Shown here piece by piece: positions 17,289 to 25,523 of a stretch of DNA of 64,000 nt; position 1 is the stretch's first letter; each line of letters opens with the position of its first letter. The position numbers and the translations under genes were made by a program. The notes under the pieces are model-generated. The model was given only the letters and a program-made list of their open reading frames with translations, ran no database searches and was not told the DNA's origin. The stretch covers positions 114,914 to 178,913 of the forward strand of contig JAEUSQ010000050.1 of NCBI GenBank assembly GCA_016788705.1, in the 5' to 3' direction. This stretch comes from Bacteroidetes Order II. bacterium (GTDB lineage Bacteria > Bacteroidota > Rhodothermia > Rhodothermales > UBA2364).

Positions 17289-18410
17289 TTATTCATTCAC
17301 AAATTCCATTTTCAGCACTTTTACAGGCTGTTTTTTGACCGATTTTTTCTCTATAATTTGCCATGTACAGCCCGTTTGATCGGAGAAAACAAAACTCAAT
17401 TCACCAAACTCATTTCTCTGAATCGCGGTGGCTTTTAGGCGTTTATCTGCCACGACCAAATCATGCACTTTTTTGAGATCAGGAACATAAAAAGAATGTA
17501 GCGTAATGCCCAATTCGCCGACGCGTTGGTGTTGAGAACGGTTTGGTTTTGGCGCACGCGGGATAAAAAACTTGAGTTTTCCACAGATATTATTAGGAGA
17601 AACAAAGCCTTGATACCAATGGGTGTAGCCATCTTCCATCATAAACACCCGTTTGGGGCCTCGTAGCCAATCGCCGTCCACTTCGGGCGCACCTTCTGCT
17701 TTTAGCCCTAATGCCGTAGAAAGGTAGGAAATGGCTTCCATATTTTCAGCTTGGATAAAGAAGTCATGATGGGTAAATTCGCTGGTTTTAAGGGGCGCTT
17801 TGGGATTTATGGTGCCATATCCTTCAATATGATAGCCCGATCTTTGGAAAAAAACGTGGTTGAAAAATTCGCCATAAACCGCATTTTCCCGCACTAAAGC
17901 GGGGCGCTTAAAAAAGTCAAACTTATTTTCTTTATTGAGCCCAAATAAATCATCGGCGATAGGTTCGGTAGGCAACCACGGCTGTTTGGTAGCACGGGCA
18001 AGGGAATAAATGTCATAGAGCCGCATGATGTCGCTCGTTTTCATGACGGCCATGCGTGATCCGATGGTTTCTGGGGTTGAGTAGCCCACACCATTGCCCA
18101 GCGGTTTTTCCCAAACAAAGATGCGTAAGAGTCCATGACTGTCCACATCGCCGTTTTGCAAGCGGTAGGAGGTGAGGGGCGATGGCACATTGTACAAGGC
18201 TTGTGCACGATCTGCCGAGATTTTGGCACTATCCACAACGGCAAAACCAAACTCGCCAAAGTAACGAATGGCTTCTGTGCGGTTTTTAACGCCCATCATC
18301 ACTTCATATACGCCTGAAATGCCTGTATCGGGTAAGGTTTGGGCGAAGGTTGGGGTGCAAACAAAGAGCAAGATCAAGAGGGATAAAGGGAAGCGTCCAA
18401 GGCGTATCAT
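17289..18410 (-). CDS. Exported VOC (glyoxalase-superfamily) protein
   Basis: About 373 residues. A signal peptide (MIRLGRFPLSLLILLFVCTP, TFAQ cleavage) precedes two or more vicinal-oxygen-chelate modules: GVYEVMMGVKNRTEAIRYF with GFAV, and FTHHDFFIQAENMEAISYL with ALGLKAEG. These are beta-alpha-beta modules that normally bind a divalent metal for dioxygenase, isomerase or glyoxalase chemistry. Periplasmic location is unusual for catalysis, so binding of a small molecule is also possible. Last gene of the minus-strand wing of the catabolic island. ATG 18410 gives the signal peptide. Confidence 0.65.
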   Translation of the reverse strand: MIRLGRFPLSLLILLFVCTPTFAQTLPDTGISGVYEVMMGVKNRTEAIRYFGEFGFAVVDSAKISADRAQALYNVPSPLTSYRLQNGDVDSHGLLRIFVWEKPLGNGVGYSTPETIGSRMAVMKTSDIMRLYDIYSLARATKQPWLPTEPIADDLFGLNKENKFDFFKRPALVRENAVYGEFFNHVFFQRSGYHIEGYGTINPKAPLKTSEFTHHDFFIQAENMEAISYLSTALGLKAEGAPEVDGDWLRGPKRVFMMEDGYTHWYQGFVSPNNICGKLKFFIPRAPKPNRSQHQRVGELGITLHSFYVPDLKKVHDLVVADKRLKATAIQRNEFGELSFVFSDQTGCTWQIIEKKSVKKQPVKVLKMEFVNE

Positions 18411-18429
18411 GGGTTTGTTTTTTATAGGA

Positions 18430-19602
18430 TTAGGCAATGATATTTTTGTTGCGTAATTCGGAAAGTTCGGACTCAGAAAGCCCAAGGTGTTGTAAAACTT
18501 CGGTGGTATGTTCGCCTGTTTTCGGTGGATCGGCGTATTTCTGGGCGCGATCTCCGCCATAGTTTAAGGGGAAATTGGGGAGGGAGGCGCTGCGTCCATC
18601 AGGCAGTTTGACATCAAGGAGGTTTTGCCCGTGCGTCATTTGGGGATCAGTAAAAAGGTCTTCGGGCTTGGCAATCGGCGCAAACGGAAGACCTGCTCGT
18701 TCACAGCGTTCAATGATGTCAGCTTTGGTAAATTGCTTGAAACGTGCTGCCAATTCAGGCAAAAACCAGTCGCGTTCTGCAATTCGTAAGTTATTGTTTT
18801 TTAAACGCTCGTCTTGTAGCCAATCCTGCCAGCCAAAAGCGGTGCATAACTTTTCCCAATGCCGTTCGCTGATGACACCGACAAAGACTTTTTCATTGTC
18901 GGCGGTGTCGTAGATGCTATAAATGCTCCATGCGCTCACGCGGGCGGGCATCGGCGGAACGGGTTCTTGCCCAATAGCACTATAGGCCATGTGTTGCCCC
19001 ATCAGGAAAGCCGCTGTCTCGAAAAGCGAGGCTTGCACAAACTTGCCTTTGCCCGTTTGTTGCCGTTCGTAGAGCGCCAATAAAATGCCGATATAGCCAA
19101 ACATGCCGCCTGTGATGTCCACAACGGAACTGCCTGCTCTGAGTGGATCACCTGGTCGTCCTGTCATGTAGGCCAAGCCTGCCATCATCTGCACCACTTC
19201 ATCCATCGCATGGCGTTTTTCGTAGGGGCCTGCCAAAAAACCTTTCAGCGAGCAATAAATCAGGCGTTCGTTCTGAGCGGAAAGCGTTTCATAGCCTAAG
19301 CCCAAGCGCTCCATCGTGCCAGGACCAAAGTTTTCCAAAATGATGTCTGCTTTTTTCGCCAAGTCATAAAAAATCTGCCGTCCTTCTTCAGATTTCAGGT
19401 TGAGCGCCAAACTTTTTTTATTGCGGTTAAAAAAGGTAAAATAGCCTGTACCGAAGCCTTTGAGCCGCCGCGTAGCATCGCCCTCGAGTGGCTCAATATG
19501 GATGACTTCCGCGCCCATGTCTGCCAAAAGCAAACCCGCAGAAGGTCCCATTACGGCATGGGTACATTCTAAAACTTGAATCCCTTGAAGTGGTTTTGTC
19601 AT
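18430..19602 (-). CDS. CaiB/BaiF (family III) CoA-transferase
   Basis: 390 residues, full length. Family III signatures: GIQVLECTHAVMGPSAGLLLADMGAEVIHIE at the N-terminus (nucleotide-binding fold), KKSLALNLKSEEGR, ENFGPGTMERLGLGY, and MDEVVQM, where the Asp should be the catalytic residue that forms the acyl anhydride. The enzyme would move CoA between carboxylic acids such as succinyl-CoA and a branched dicarboxylate. Between the CpeT-like gene (13 bp gap) and the VOC gene, so in the same transcript. With the LeuCD-like pair and the HMG-CoA-lyase-like enzyme nearby, a (R)-citramalate-type CoA-transferase is a reasonable inference. Confidence 0.92.
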   Translation of the reverse strand: MTKPLQGIQVLECTHAVMGPSAGLLLADMGAEVIHIEPLEGDATRRLKGFGTGYFTFFNRNKKSLALNLKSEEGRQIFYDLAKKADIILENFGPGTMERLGLGYETLSAQNERLIYCSLKGFLAGPYEKRHAMDEVVQMMAGLAYMTGRPGDPLRAGSSVVDITGGMFGYIGILLALYERQQTGKGKFVQASLFETAAFLMGQHMAYSAIGQEPVPPMPARVSAWSIYSIYDTADNEKVFVGVISERHWEKLCTAFGWQDWLQDERLKNNNLRIAERDWFLPELAARFKQFTKADIIERCERAGLPFAPIAKPEDLFTDPQMTHGQNLLDVKLPDGRSASLPNFPLNYGGDRAQKYADPPKTGEHTTEVLQHLGLSESELSELRNKNIIA

Positions 19603-19615
19603 TCGAGTTTTACAT

Positions 19616-20602
19616 TTATTCCTTCACCAAAGTTAAGCCCACTTGTACCCAACGGAGGTTGATGCCAATCCGTTCTGCTTCGGGGTTGGTCCATGTATAA
19701 GAAAGCGCCTTAGGTTTGCCATCTTCATAAATGGCGAGTTTCATCACAGGCGTTTTTTTCTGGAAGATTACTTGCGAAAGCTCGAAGGAATAAGGCGTAA
19801 CCGTGCCATCGGGTAGCGTAATGCGCTTTTTAACGCCTTGATCGTGCAGTTTTAGATCAGGGATAAAGACATAATCGCTGTCTTGAATGTTGTCGCGGTC
19901 GGTTCCGTCTTTCACAATCGCTACCCAGCCTTTGAAGGGACGCACGCGGCGAAGTTTATGCGGGATCTTGCCTTTATGCCCAAACACATATTTCCCGTCC
20001 TCGTCGGTGGCTTGGTCGCTGATCCAAATTTCTTCGGCATTGAGCTTGAGCGTATCGGTGATGTAAATGCGCTTATTGGTACGCCGCGAGACAAAATTGC
20101 AGGCGCGGGGCTTCATCGTGCCGATAAATTCGTCATTGGTTTGCTTCTTCCAATAGACGCTGCAACCCGGAACGCTGGTGAACTGTTCGGAGGTGAGCGA
20201 AGTAAGCAAGCTTGGATTTTCGTCAGCGAGCTTAAACCGCTCTTCGTCGGCTTTGTCCTTGAACGAATAAATGTCCAAACGAATGGCTTTTTCCTTCTTG
20301 TCTGGCACAAACTGATAGACCCGCATCCGATAGACCTTATTGGGATCGCCGTTCATGTACTGCTTGACAAAGAACACGTTTGCACCGAGTGCAGGAATAG
20401 AAACGGGCTTAAAAATGGAATGAATATGCTCATGCACCAAAGAATCGGGAATGACATCTTCACGCTCTTGCCAAACTTGTTGGAAGTTATTGAACTCGCC
20501 CGTAAACAGCTTGTTGAGGCGCTGCCAGTCGGCATTGAGATTTTGGGCTTGTAAAGGCAAAACCATCAAAAGAAACGCCCAAATAAGTAGTTGTTTTTTC
20601 AT
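19616..20602 (-). CDS. CpcT/CpeT-family (chromophore lyase-like) protein, exported
   Basis: About 328 residues with a signal peptide (MKKQLLIWAFLLMVLPLQAQ). The body aligns by eye with CpcT/CpeT: a FTGEFNN-x-QQ start, HIHSIFKPVSIPALG, VYRMRVYQF, LLTSLTSEQF, VPGCSVYW, FIGTMKPRACN, ISDQATDEDGKYVFGHKG. In cyanobacteria these calycin-fold proteins attach phycobilins to phycobiliproteins. Here there are no phycobiliproteins, the protein is exported, and about 100 extra C-terminal residues (VKDGTDRDNIQDSD onward) form another beta-rich piece. It may bind a linear tetrapyrrole or similar ligand. Downstream of the LeuD-like gene with a 12-bp gap. Confidence 0.7.
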   Translation of the reverse strand: MKKQLLIWAFLLMVLPLQAQNLNADWQRLNKLFTGEFNNFQQVWQEREDVIPDSLVHEHIHSIFKPVSIPALGANVFFVKQYMNGDPNKVYRMRVYQFVPDKKEKAIRLDIYSFKDKADEERFKLADENPSLLTSLTSEQFTSVPGCSVYWKKQTNDEFIGTMKPRACNFVSRRTNKRIYITDTLKLNAEEIWISDQATDEDGKYVFGHKGKIPHKLRRVRPFKGWVAIVKDGTDRDNIQDSDYVFIPDLKLHDQGVKKRITLPDGTVTPYSFELSQVIFQKKTPVMKLAIYEDGKPKALSYTWTNPEAERIGINLRWVQVGLTLVKE

Positions 20603-20614
20603 CAGATAAATCAT

Positions 20615-21115
20615 TTAGAGGGCTTGGTACGAGCCGTGTTTTTTGAGGTAATTGACCAAGCCTCCTTCTTGTAAAATGTGGAACATAACAGAGGGCAAAG
20701 CCGCTGCTTGATAGATTTTTCCTGTTGTCAAATTGCGCACGGTGCCTTGTTGTAAATCGGCTTCTAAGCGGTCGCCATTGGCAATATCATGATCGGGGAT
20801 TTCCATGGCAGGTAAGCCGATATTGATGGCATTTCGGAAAAAGATACGGGCAAAATATCGGGCAATGACCAACGAAACGCCCGCCGTTTGAAGCGCTACA
20901 GGGGCTTGCTCCCGCGAAGAACCACAGCCAAAATTATCGCCTGCCACCAAAATATCGCCTACGGTCAGTTTTTGGCGGAAGTCTGGATCGAGGTCTTCCA
21001 AAACATGATCGGCTAAGGATTGTACATCTAAGGTTTTGGTGTATTTGCCCGGAATGATGCGGTCGGTGTCTATGTTATCGCCATAGACGTGGGCTTTCCC
21101 CGCAGGATTATTCAT
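20615..21115 (-). CDS. 3-isopropylmalate/citramalate dehydratase small subunit-like (LeuD family)
   Basis: About 166 residues, swivel domain of an aconitase-family hydratase. VYGDNIDTDRIIPGKY and GDNFGCGSSREQAP (substrate-binding loops) and FFRNAINIGLP are all canonical. It should pair with the large subunit at 22346-23563. The family interconverts 2-hydroxy diacids and unsaturated diacids (isopropylmalate, citramalate/citraconate, maleate, dimethylmaleate). No leucine genes adjoin it, so a catabolic role is more likely. ATG 21115 is preferred (ATG 21121 also possible); both overlap the end of the MFS gene. Confidence 0.9.
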   Translation of the reverse strand: MNNPAGKAHVYGDNIDTDRIIPGKYTKTLDVQSLADHVLEDLDPDFRQKLTVGDILVAGDNFGCGSSREQAPVALQTAGVSLVIARYFARIFFRNAINIGLPAMEIPDHDIANGDRLEADLQQGTVRNLTTGKIYQAAALPSVMFHILQEGGLVNYLKKHGSYQAL

Positions 21116-22340
21116 CAACATAGTCCAAGTCTTTATGGAAGGTTTCTTCCAATTGGGTGTATCCGTAAAAAGCCAAGGCTAAGGAGCAAATGCCCGTGAT
21201 AATGGCGGCATTCGCTGCGCCCAAGGAAGGCACCAAAGCCGAAAACAAAAGCGATTGGGGAATAACGGAAGCCCGCAAGAGGTTTAAAGAGGAAGTCGTA
21301 ACGGTGGAACGAATGTTCGTGCCGAACATCTCGGCGGCATTCGTAAGCAATACAATCGTATAACCCACGCTGATGCCCATGAACAAGAAAATGGTGTAAT
21401 AAAGGGCAACAGATTGGAAGCCCCAAATAAAATAAATCCCCACAAGAAGCGTAAAACCAAGGAGATAGCCTAAGATGGCTTTTTTGCGACTTTGTAGCCA
21501 TTGGCTTAACAGTCCGCACGAAAAATCGCCAAATGTAAATCCAATAAAAAACACGCTAAATACGGTTGCGACACTGGGAATTTCGGACATGCCCATGCTT
21601 CGGGCAATTTCGGGGGTGAAGGTCATCACGATTCCATTCACAAACCAGCCCGGAAATCCCATCAGAATAACCGCTGCATATCGTTTAAAGTGATAAGGAT
21701 TTTTAAAAATAATCGAGAGATTGCCTCGGTTGTGGGTTTTCTCTTTTAGCCCTTCGTAAAGCCCGCTTTCCAAGACCCCGAGCCGCAGCAAAAGTAGCGC
21801 AAATCCCATAAATCCGCCCAGTTGATAAGTGAATTGCCATGAGTAGTTCCCGCCAATGTATGCCCCAAAAATAGCGCCCAACATGCCACAAGAACCGATG
21901 ATGGCGGGACCCAAGCCCCGTTTTCCTTGTGGCATCTGCTCCGCAACCAAGGTAATGCCCGCCCCCAGTTCGCCCGCCAAGCCAACACCTGCCAAAAAGC
22001 GTAAGGCTAAAAACCATTCATAGTTTGGGGCGTAGGCATTTGCCAAAGTTGCTACCGAATACAATAAAATAGAGCCAAAAAGCACAGACAAGCGCCCGCG
22101 TTTATCGCCCAAAATGCCCCATAAAAAACCGCCAATCAACATGCCCGCCATTTGCACATTGAGCAATAGAACGCCTTTGTCTAAAAGTTCGCTTTCTGGC
22201 ACGCCAACCGAAAGCAGGCTGGCGCGGCGCACCACACTGACAATAATGATGTCGTATAAGTCCACAAAAAAGCCCAAGGCAGAGGCAACAATGGCTAAAA
22301 TAACCGCCGTTTGGCGAATCGGTTTTTGGCTAAGTTCCAT
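21108..22340 (-). CDS. MFS transporter (aromatic-acid/organic-acid symporter type)
   Basis: 410 residues with 12 predicted membrane segments. The loop 2-3 signature GGFLWGILGDKRGRLSVLFG and the R-F-L-A-G-V-G-L-A-G-E-L motif are typical of the sugar/aromatic acid:H+ symporter branch. It sits between the large and small subunits of the LeuCD-like hydratase (5-bp gap upstream, overlap downstream), so it almost certainly imports the substrate or a product of that pathway. The cargo is probably a small dicarboxylate or related acid, by context. Confidence 0.88.
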   Translation of the reverse strand: MELSQKPIRQTAVILAIVASALGFFVDLYDIIIVSVVRRASLLSVGVPESELLDKGVLLLNVQMAGMLIGGFLWGILGDKRGRLSVLFGSILLYSVATLANAYAPNYEWFLALRFLAGVGLAGELGAGITLVAEQMPQGKRGLGPAIIGSCGMLGAIFGAYIGGNYSWQFTYQLGGFMGFALLLLRLGVLESGLYEGLKEKTHNRGNLSIIFKNPYHFKRYAAVILMGFPGWFVNGIVMTFTPEIARSMGMSEIPSVATVFSVFFIGFTFGDFSCGLLSQWLQSRKKAILGYLLGFTLLVGIYFIWGFQSVALYYTIFLFMGISVGYTIVLLTNAAEMFGTNIRSTVTTSSLNLLRASVIPQSLLFSALVPSLGAANAAIITGICSLALAFYGYTQLEETFHKDLDYVDE

Positions 22341-22345
22341 AATTT

Positions 22346-23563
22346 CTAAGGGTTTGCAATGTATCCGTGCAAAACAGAGGCGGCAACGGTTGCAGGCGAA
22401 GCCAAGTAAATATGAGCGCGTGGATTGCCCATGCGGCCTCTAAAATTCCGATTGGCGCTCGAAATCACGGTTTCGCCATCGGCGGGAACCCCTTCGTGGC
22501 TGCCTACACAAGGTCCACAACCGGGCGTGATAAAACTTGCGCCCGCTTCAATTAAGGTTTGCGCCGTTCCATCGTTCATCGCTGCCAAGAAAACGGCACG
22601 GGATGCGGGAGCAATGACCAAGCGCGTTCCTGAAGCAAGGCGTTTGCCTGCTAGTACAGCGGCGGCAACTTGTAAGTCCTCCAAACGACCATTGCCACAG
22701 GTTCCGATAAAGCCATATTGGATCGGTTTTCCTAAGTGGGGTGTGAGGTCGCCCACATTGTCGGGTGATTCGGGTGCGGCGATTTGGGGTTGCAGCGCAG
22801 ACACTTCAAATTCATAGGTGGCGGCATAGGTAGCACCGTCATCGGGGGAAAGGGCTTCAAATTCGTAGGGCAGTGATAAGCCTTTGGGATGAACAAAACA
22901 GGTTTTTGCGCCCATTTCGGCAACCATATTCGCTACACACATCCGAGAGGCAAGGCTCATCTGGGCAAACGCCTCGCCTTCAAACTCAATGGCTTGATAC
23001 GTTGCGCCCGAAATGCCGATTTTGCCCGTTAAAAACAACACCAAATCTTTTGCACTAACATGGGGTGGCAACTGCCCCGTGCAACGAATGCGAATCGTTT
23101 GCGGGACTTTGAGCCAGATTTGACCTGTCAGCATTACCGCTGCCAAGTCCGTTGAACCCACACCGCACGCAAAAGCATTGAGTGCGCCATAGGTCGGTGT
23201 GTGGCTATCTGCACCGATAAACACTTCGTTGGGGCGTACATATTGCTGTTCCACCATCACTTGATGGCAAATGCCTTCCCCAATTTCAAATAAGCGAATG
23301 CCTTGTGCTTTAGCAAAATCGCGCATAAGCTGGTGCAAGTTGGCGATGCGCTCATTCGGGGCAGGCGCAGCATGGTCTATCACCAAAGCGCAATGGTTTG
23401 GATTCCAAACGGTTCGTCCGCCCATTTTCTCGAAGGCTTTTAAAGCGCTGGGCGCAGTCGTATCGGTTGCCATAACCCCATCTACGGACACCACCACCAA
23501 TTCGCCCGCACGAACAGTTTTGCCGGCTTTTTGGCTTAAGATTTTCTCGGCTGTTGTAAGCAT
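22346..23563 (-). CDS. 3-isopropylmalate/citramalate dehydratase large subunit-like (LeuC/aconitase family)
   Basis: 405 residues, the short LeuC2/HacA type. Signatures: VSVDGVMATDTTAPSALKAF, FIGADSHTPTYGALNAF, GTCGNGR and PGCGPCVGSHEG, which supply the three Cys ligands of the [4Fe-4S] cluster, and SSANRNFRGRMG. With the LeuD-like subunit at 20615-21115 it forms a hydro-lyase that adds or removes water on a 2-methylmalate-like diacid. The cluster position next to CoA-transferase and lyase genes suggests (R)-citramalate/citraconate or an alkylated homologue rather than leucine synthesis. Confidence 0.92.
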   Translation of the reverse strand: MLTTAEKILSQKAGKTVRAGELVVVSVDGVMATDTTAPSALKAFEKMGGRTVWNPNHCALVIDHAAPAPNERIANLHQLMRDFAKAQGIRLFEIGEGICHQVMVEQQYVRPNEVFIGADSHTPTYGALNAFACGVGSTDLAAVMLTGQIWLKVPQTIRIRCTGQLPPHVSAKDLVLFLTGKIGISGATYQAIEFEGEAFAQMSLASRMCVANMVAEMGAKTCFVHPKGLSLPYEFEALSPDDGATYAATYEFEVSALQPQIAAPESPDNVGDLTPHLGKPIQYGFIGTCGNGRLEDLQVAAAVLAGKRLASGTRLVIAPASRAVFLAAMNDGTAQTLIEAGASFITPGCGPCVGSHEGVPADGETVISSANRNFRGRMGNPRAHIYLASPATVAASVLHGYIANP

Positions 23564-23592
23564 TTTTTATAGCATTGAGGGCTTGCAAGGAT

Positions 23593-24498
23593 TTAGCAAA
23601 CCTGAATCGGTTCTTGCATGAGTTTATAAAGCGCACCCGGTAAAGGCATTTCCAAAAATTGGGCAATATCTTGGCTTAAGCTTGCCAGTTTTTTAAGGTC
23701 TAAGCCCGTTTCATAGCCCATTTGGTGCAACAGATGAACCGTATCTTCGGTGGCGATATTGCCCGTTGCATTTTTGATAAAGGGACAGCCGCCCAGACCG
23801 CCAAAAGCTGTATCAAATTGCCGAACGCCTGCTTCCAGACCCGCATACACATTTGCCAAGCCCTTGTTTTCGGTATTGTGCAAATGCAAAGAAACGGGTA
23901 AATCGCCTGCCACGTCCAAAACTTTCTCCATCAACGCCTTCAACTGGCGCGGGTTTGCCATGCCCGTACTATCGGCAAGTGCGATCTCATTTGCGCCTGC
24001 GTCCATATGGTGTTTCACCAAATCCAAGACGTGTTGAGGATCAATCTGACCTTCATAGCGACAACCAAACGCACACTGAATACCCGCACGAACGGTGATG
24101 TGGTGCTGCTGTGCCAATCGTAGGTTTTCGCGAAAGTCTGCTTTTGCCGCTGCCAAGGTCATGCGGGTATTTTTCAGGCTGTGCGTTTCACTTGCCGAAA
24201 GAGAAATGGCTAAATGGCGAACCCCTGCATCTATCGCACGGGCTACGCCTTTTTGATTAAGTACCAATGCGCTCAAAACCACATCTGAGGGCTGCCCTAA
24301 TTGGGCAAATAAGGCTTCGGCATCTGCCATTTGTGGCACAAAGCGCGGATGCACAAAGGAAGTTACCTGAATCCGCCTAAGCCCCGCCTCGATCAGGCGT
24401 TGTACCCAAGCCACTTTTATTTCAAGCGGAACCAGAATGGGCAGGGTTTGCAAGCCATCCCGTAAACCTTGCTCTTCTATAAGAATTGGGATTCCCAC
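23593..24498 (-). CDS. HMG-CoA lyase-like enzyme (DRE-TIM metallolyase)
   Basis: 301 residues, full length for hydroxymethylglutaryl-CoA lyase. EEQGLRDGLQ near the start carries the Arg-Asp pair for substrate and metal; HLHNTENKG supplies two metal-binding histidines; GGLGGCPFIKNATGN contains the catalytic Cys loop. Members cleave 3-hydroxy-3-methylacyl-CoA, including HMG-CoA and, in some bacteria, (R)-citramalyl-CoA to pyruvate and acetyl-CoA. With a CaiB CoA-transferase and LeuCD pair in the same operon, citramalyl-CoA lyase or a homologue is the better guess. Gap to LeuC 29 bp. Confidence 0.9.
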   Translation of the reverse strand: MGIPILIEEQGLRDGLQTLPILVPLEIKVAWVQRLIEAGLRRIQVTSFVHPRFVPQMADAEALFAQLGQPSDVVLSALVLNQKGVARAIDAGVRHLAISLSASETHSLKNTRMTLAAAKADFRENLRLAQQHHITVRAGIQCAFGCRYEGQIDPQHVLDLVKHHMDAGANEIALADSTGMANPRQLKALMEKVLDVAGDLPVSLHLHNTENKGLANVYAGLEAGVRQFDTAFGGLGGCPFIKNATGNIATEDTVHLLHQMGYETGLDLKKLASLSQDIAQFLEMPLPGALYKLMQEPIQVC

Positions 24499-25407
24499 TT
24501 ATTTTTTTGCACTTTTCAGTTTCTTGAAATACGTCCAACTGGTTTCGTTCTCGGCAGTATTGGCATCAGGTGCGTGCTTAAATTCGGGGAAATTGTTCAT
24601 CACAAAATCGCGCATTTGCTTAGGCAGTGCGTCCCATGATTTTACTTTATAGCCTCTCGTTTGATAGACAAGGCTACCTGTGCGTTGTCCCATGCCCATC
24701 CAAGGCAGCCAAGGCCCCATCCGCGTCCATGAAACTTCGGCAGGTGCATTTTGGATGGCGGGATTGTCTAAATCGGCTTTGTTGGCGAAGAATTGGAATA
24801 GTTCTGCTGCTTCGTAGGTATCCGATGCCGAGTTTTCGGGGTATTCTGCCACTTTTAGGGGCGAAGGATAGGTCAGAAAAATGTCATTATTCATCACCAC
24901 ACGGTCGCCCAACATGGTGTAAGGCACTGCCCATTTTCCGCGTGGGCTTTCCAATTGAAATTTTTGGTTTACGGGATCATTCCAGACATGGATCACCTCT
25001 TCGGTTTTTTTCGTCCAAGGGTTTTCCCATTTGGCTAAGTATTCGCCCGTTTTTAAGTCTTTATAAAAGCCCACTTCGCGGGTCAGCATTTGGTAGCCCC
25101 CTTCCGTTTGCACGATTTTTCCAACGTTATACATCTCAAAATCAAACAAAGGGCGGTCTCGCTCACCTGGTACAAAGGAATAAATCTTGCCCGAAGCATA
25201 AAAATACACTTCTTTATTTAACTCCGTTGTAATCCGCATTTTGAGAAAAGCCGTCATATTGTCTTCAGGCTTGGAAAGGTCTAAAGGCGGCACGGTAGCG
25301 GCTTTGGGCGCAAGGGTTTGGGAAGAATGGCTACAACCCGTCTGTAAAACGGCAAAGGAAAACCAGCAAAGGTTGGCGAGCCATACAGCACGATTAAATA
25401 AACGCAT
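24499..25407 (-). CDS. DUF1838 family lipoprotein
   Basis: About 302 residues. The signal ends LQTGCSHSS, a likely lipobox. The mature part has the DUF1838 pattern: YFYASGKIYSFVPGERDRPLF, then EMYNVGKI, REVGFYKDLKTGEYLAKWENP and a C-terminal helix with KQMRDFVMNNFPEFKHAP. Function of the family is not known; its context in other genomes is often catabolic. The stop codon directly precedes the HMG-CoA-lyase-like start (24498), indicating one transcript. ATG 25407 is chosen for the signal; the frame to 25515 adds no homologous sequence. Confidence 0.75.
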   Translation of the reverse strand: MRLFNRAVWLANLCWFSFAVLQTGCSHSSQTLAPKAATVPPLDLSKPEDNMTAFLKMRITTELNKEVYFYASGKIYSFVPGERDRPLFDFEMYNVGKIVQTEGGYQMLTREVGFYKDLKTGEYLAKWENPWTKKTEEVIHVWNDPVNQKFQLESPRGKWAVPYTMLGDRVVMNNDIFLTYPSPLKVAEYPENSASDTYEAAELFQFFANKADLDNPAIQNAPAEVSWTRMGPWLPWMGMGQRTGSLVYQTRGYKVKSWDALPKQMRDFVMNNFPEFKHAPDANTAENETSWTYFKKLKSAKK

Positions 25408-25523
25408 AACACAAACTCGATAAGTTAAAAAAGGGGTGAACCGTGTGAATATAAAGCCCACCCCATAGAGTTTAATCAGGAAAAGACAGCGCACTACCTG
25501 TTTTGGCGCTTTCAAGCCCTCAA

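Noticed and set aside
20353..20535. Open frames antisense to the CpeT-like and other long genes
   Set aside because: They are shadows of conserved genes; the sense frames show clear family motifs.
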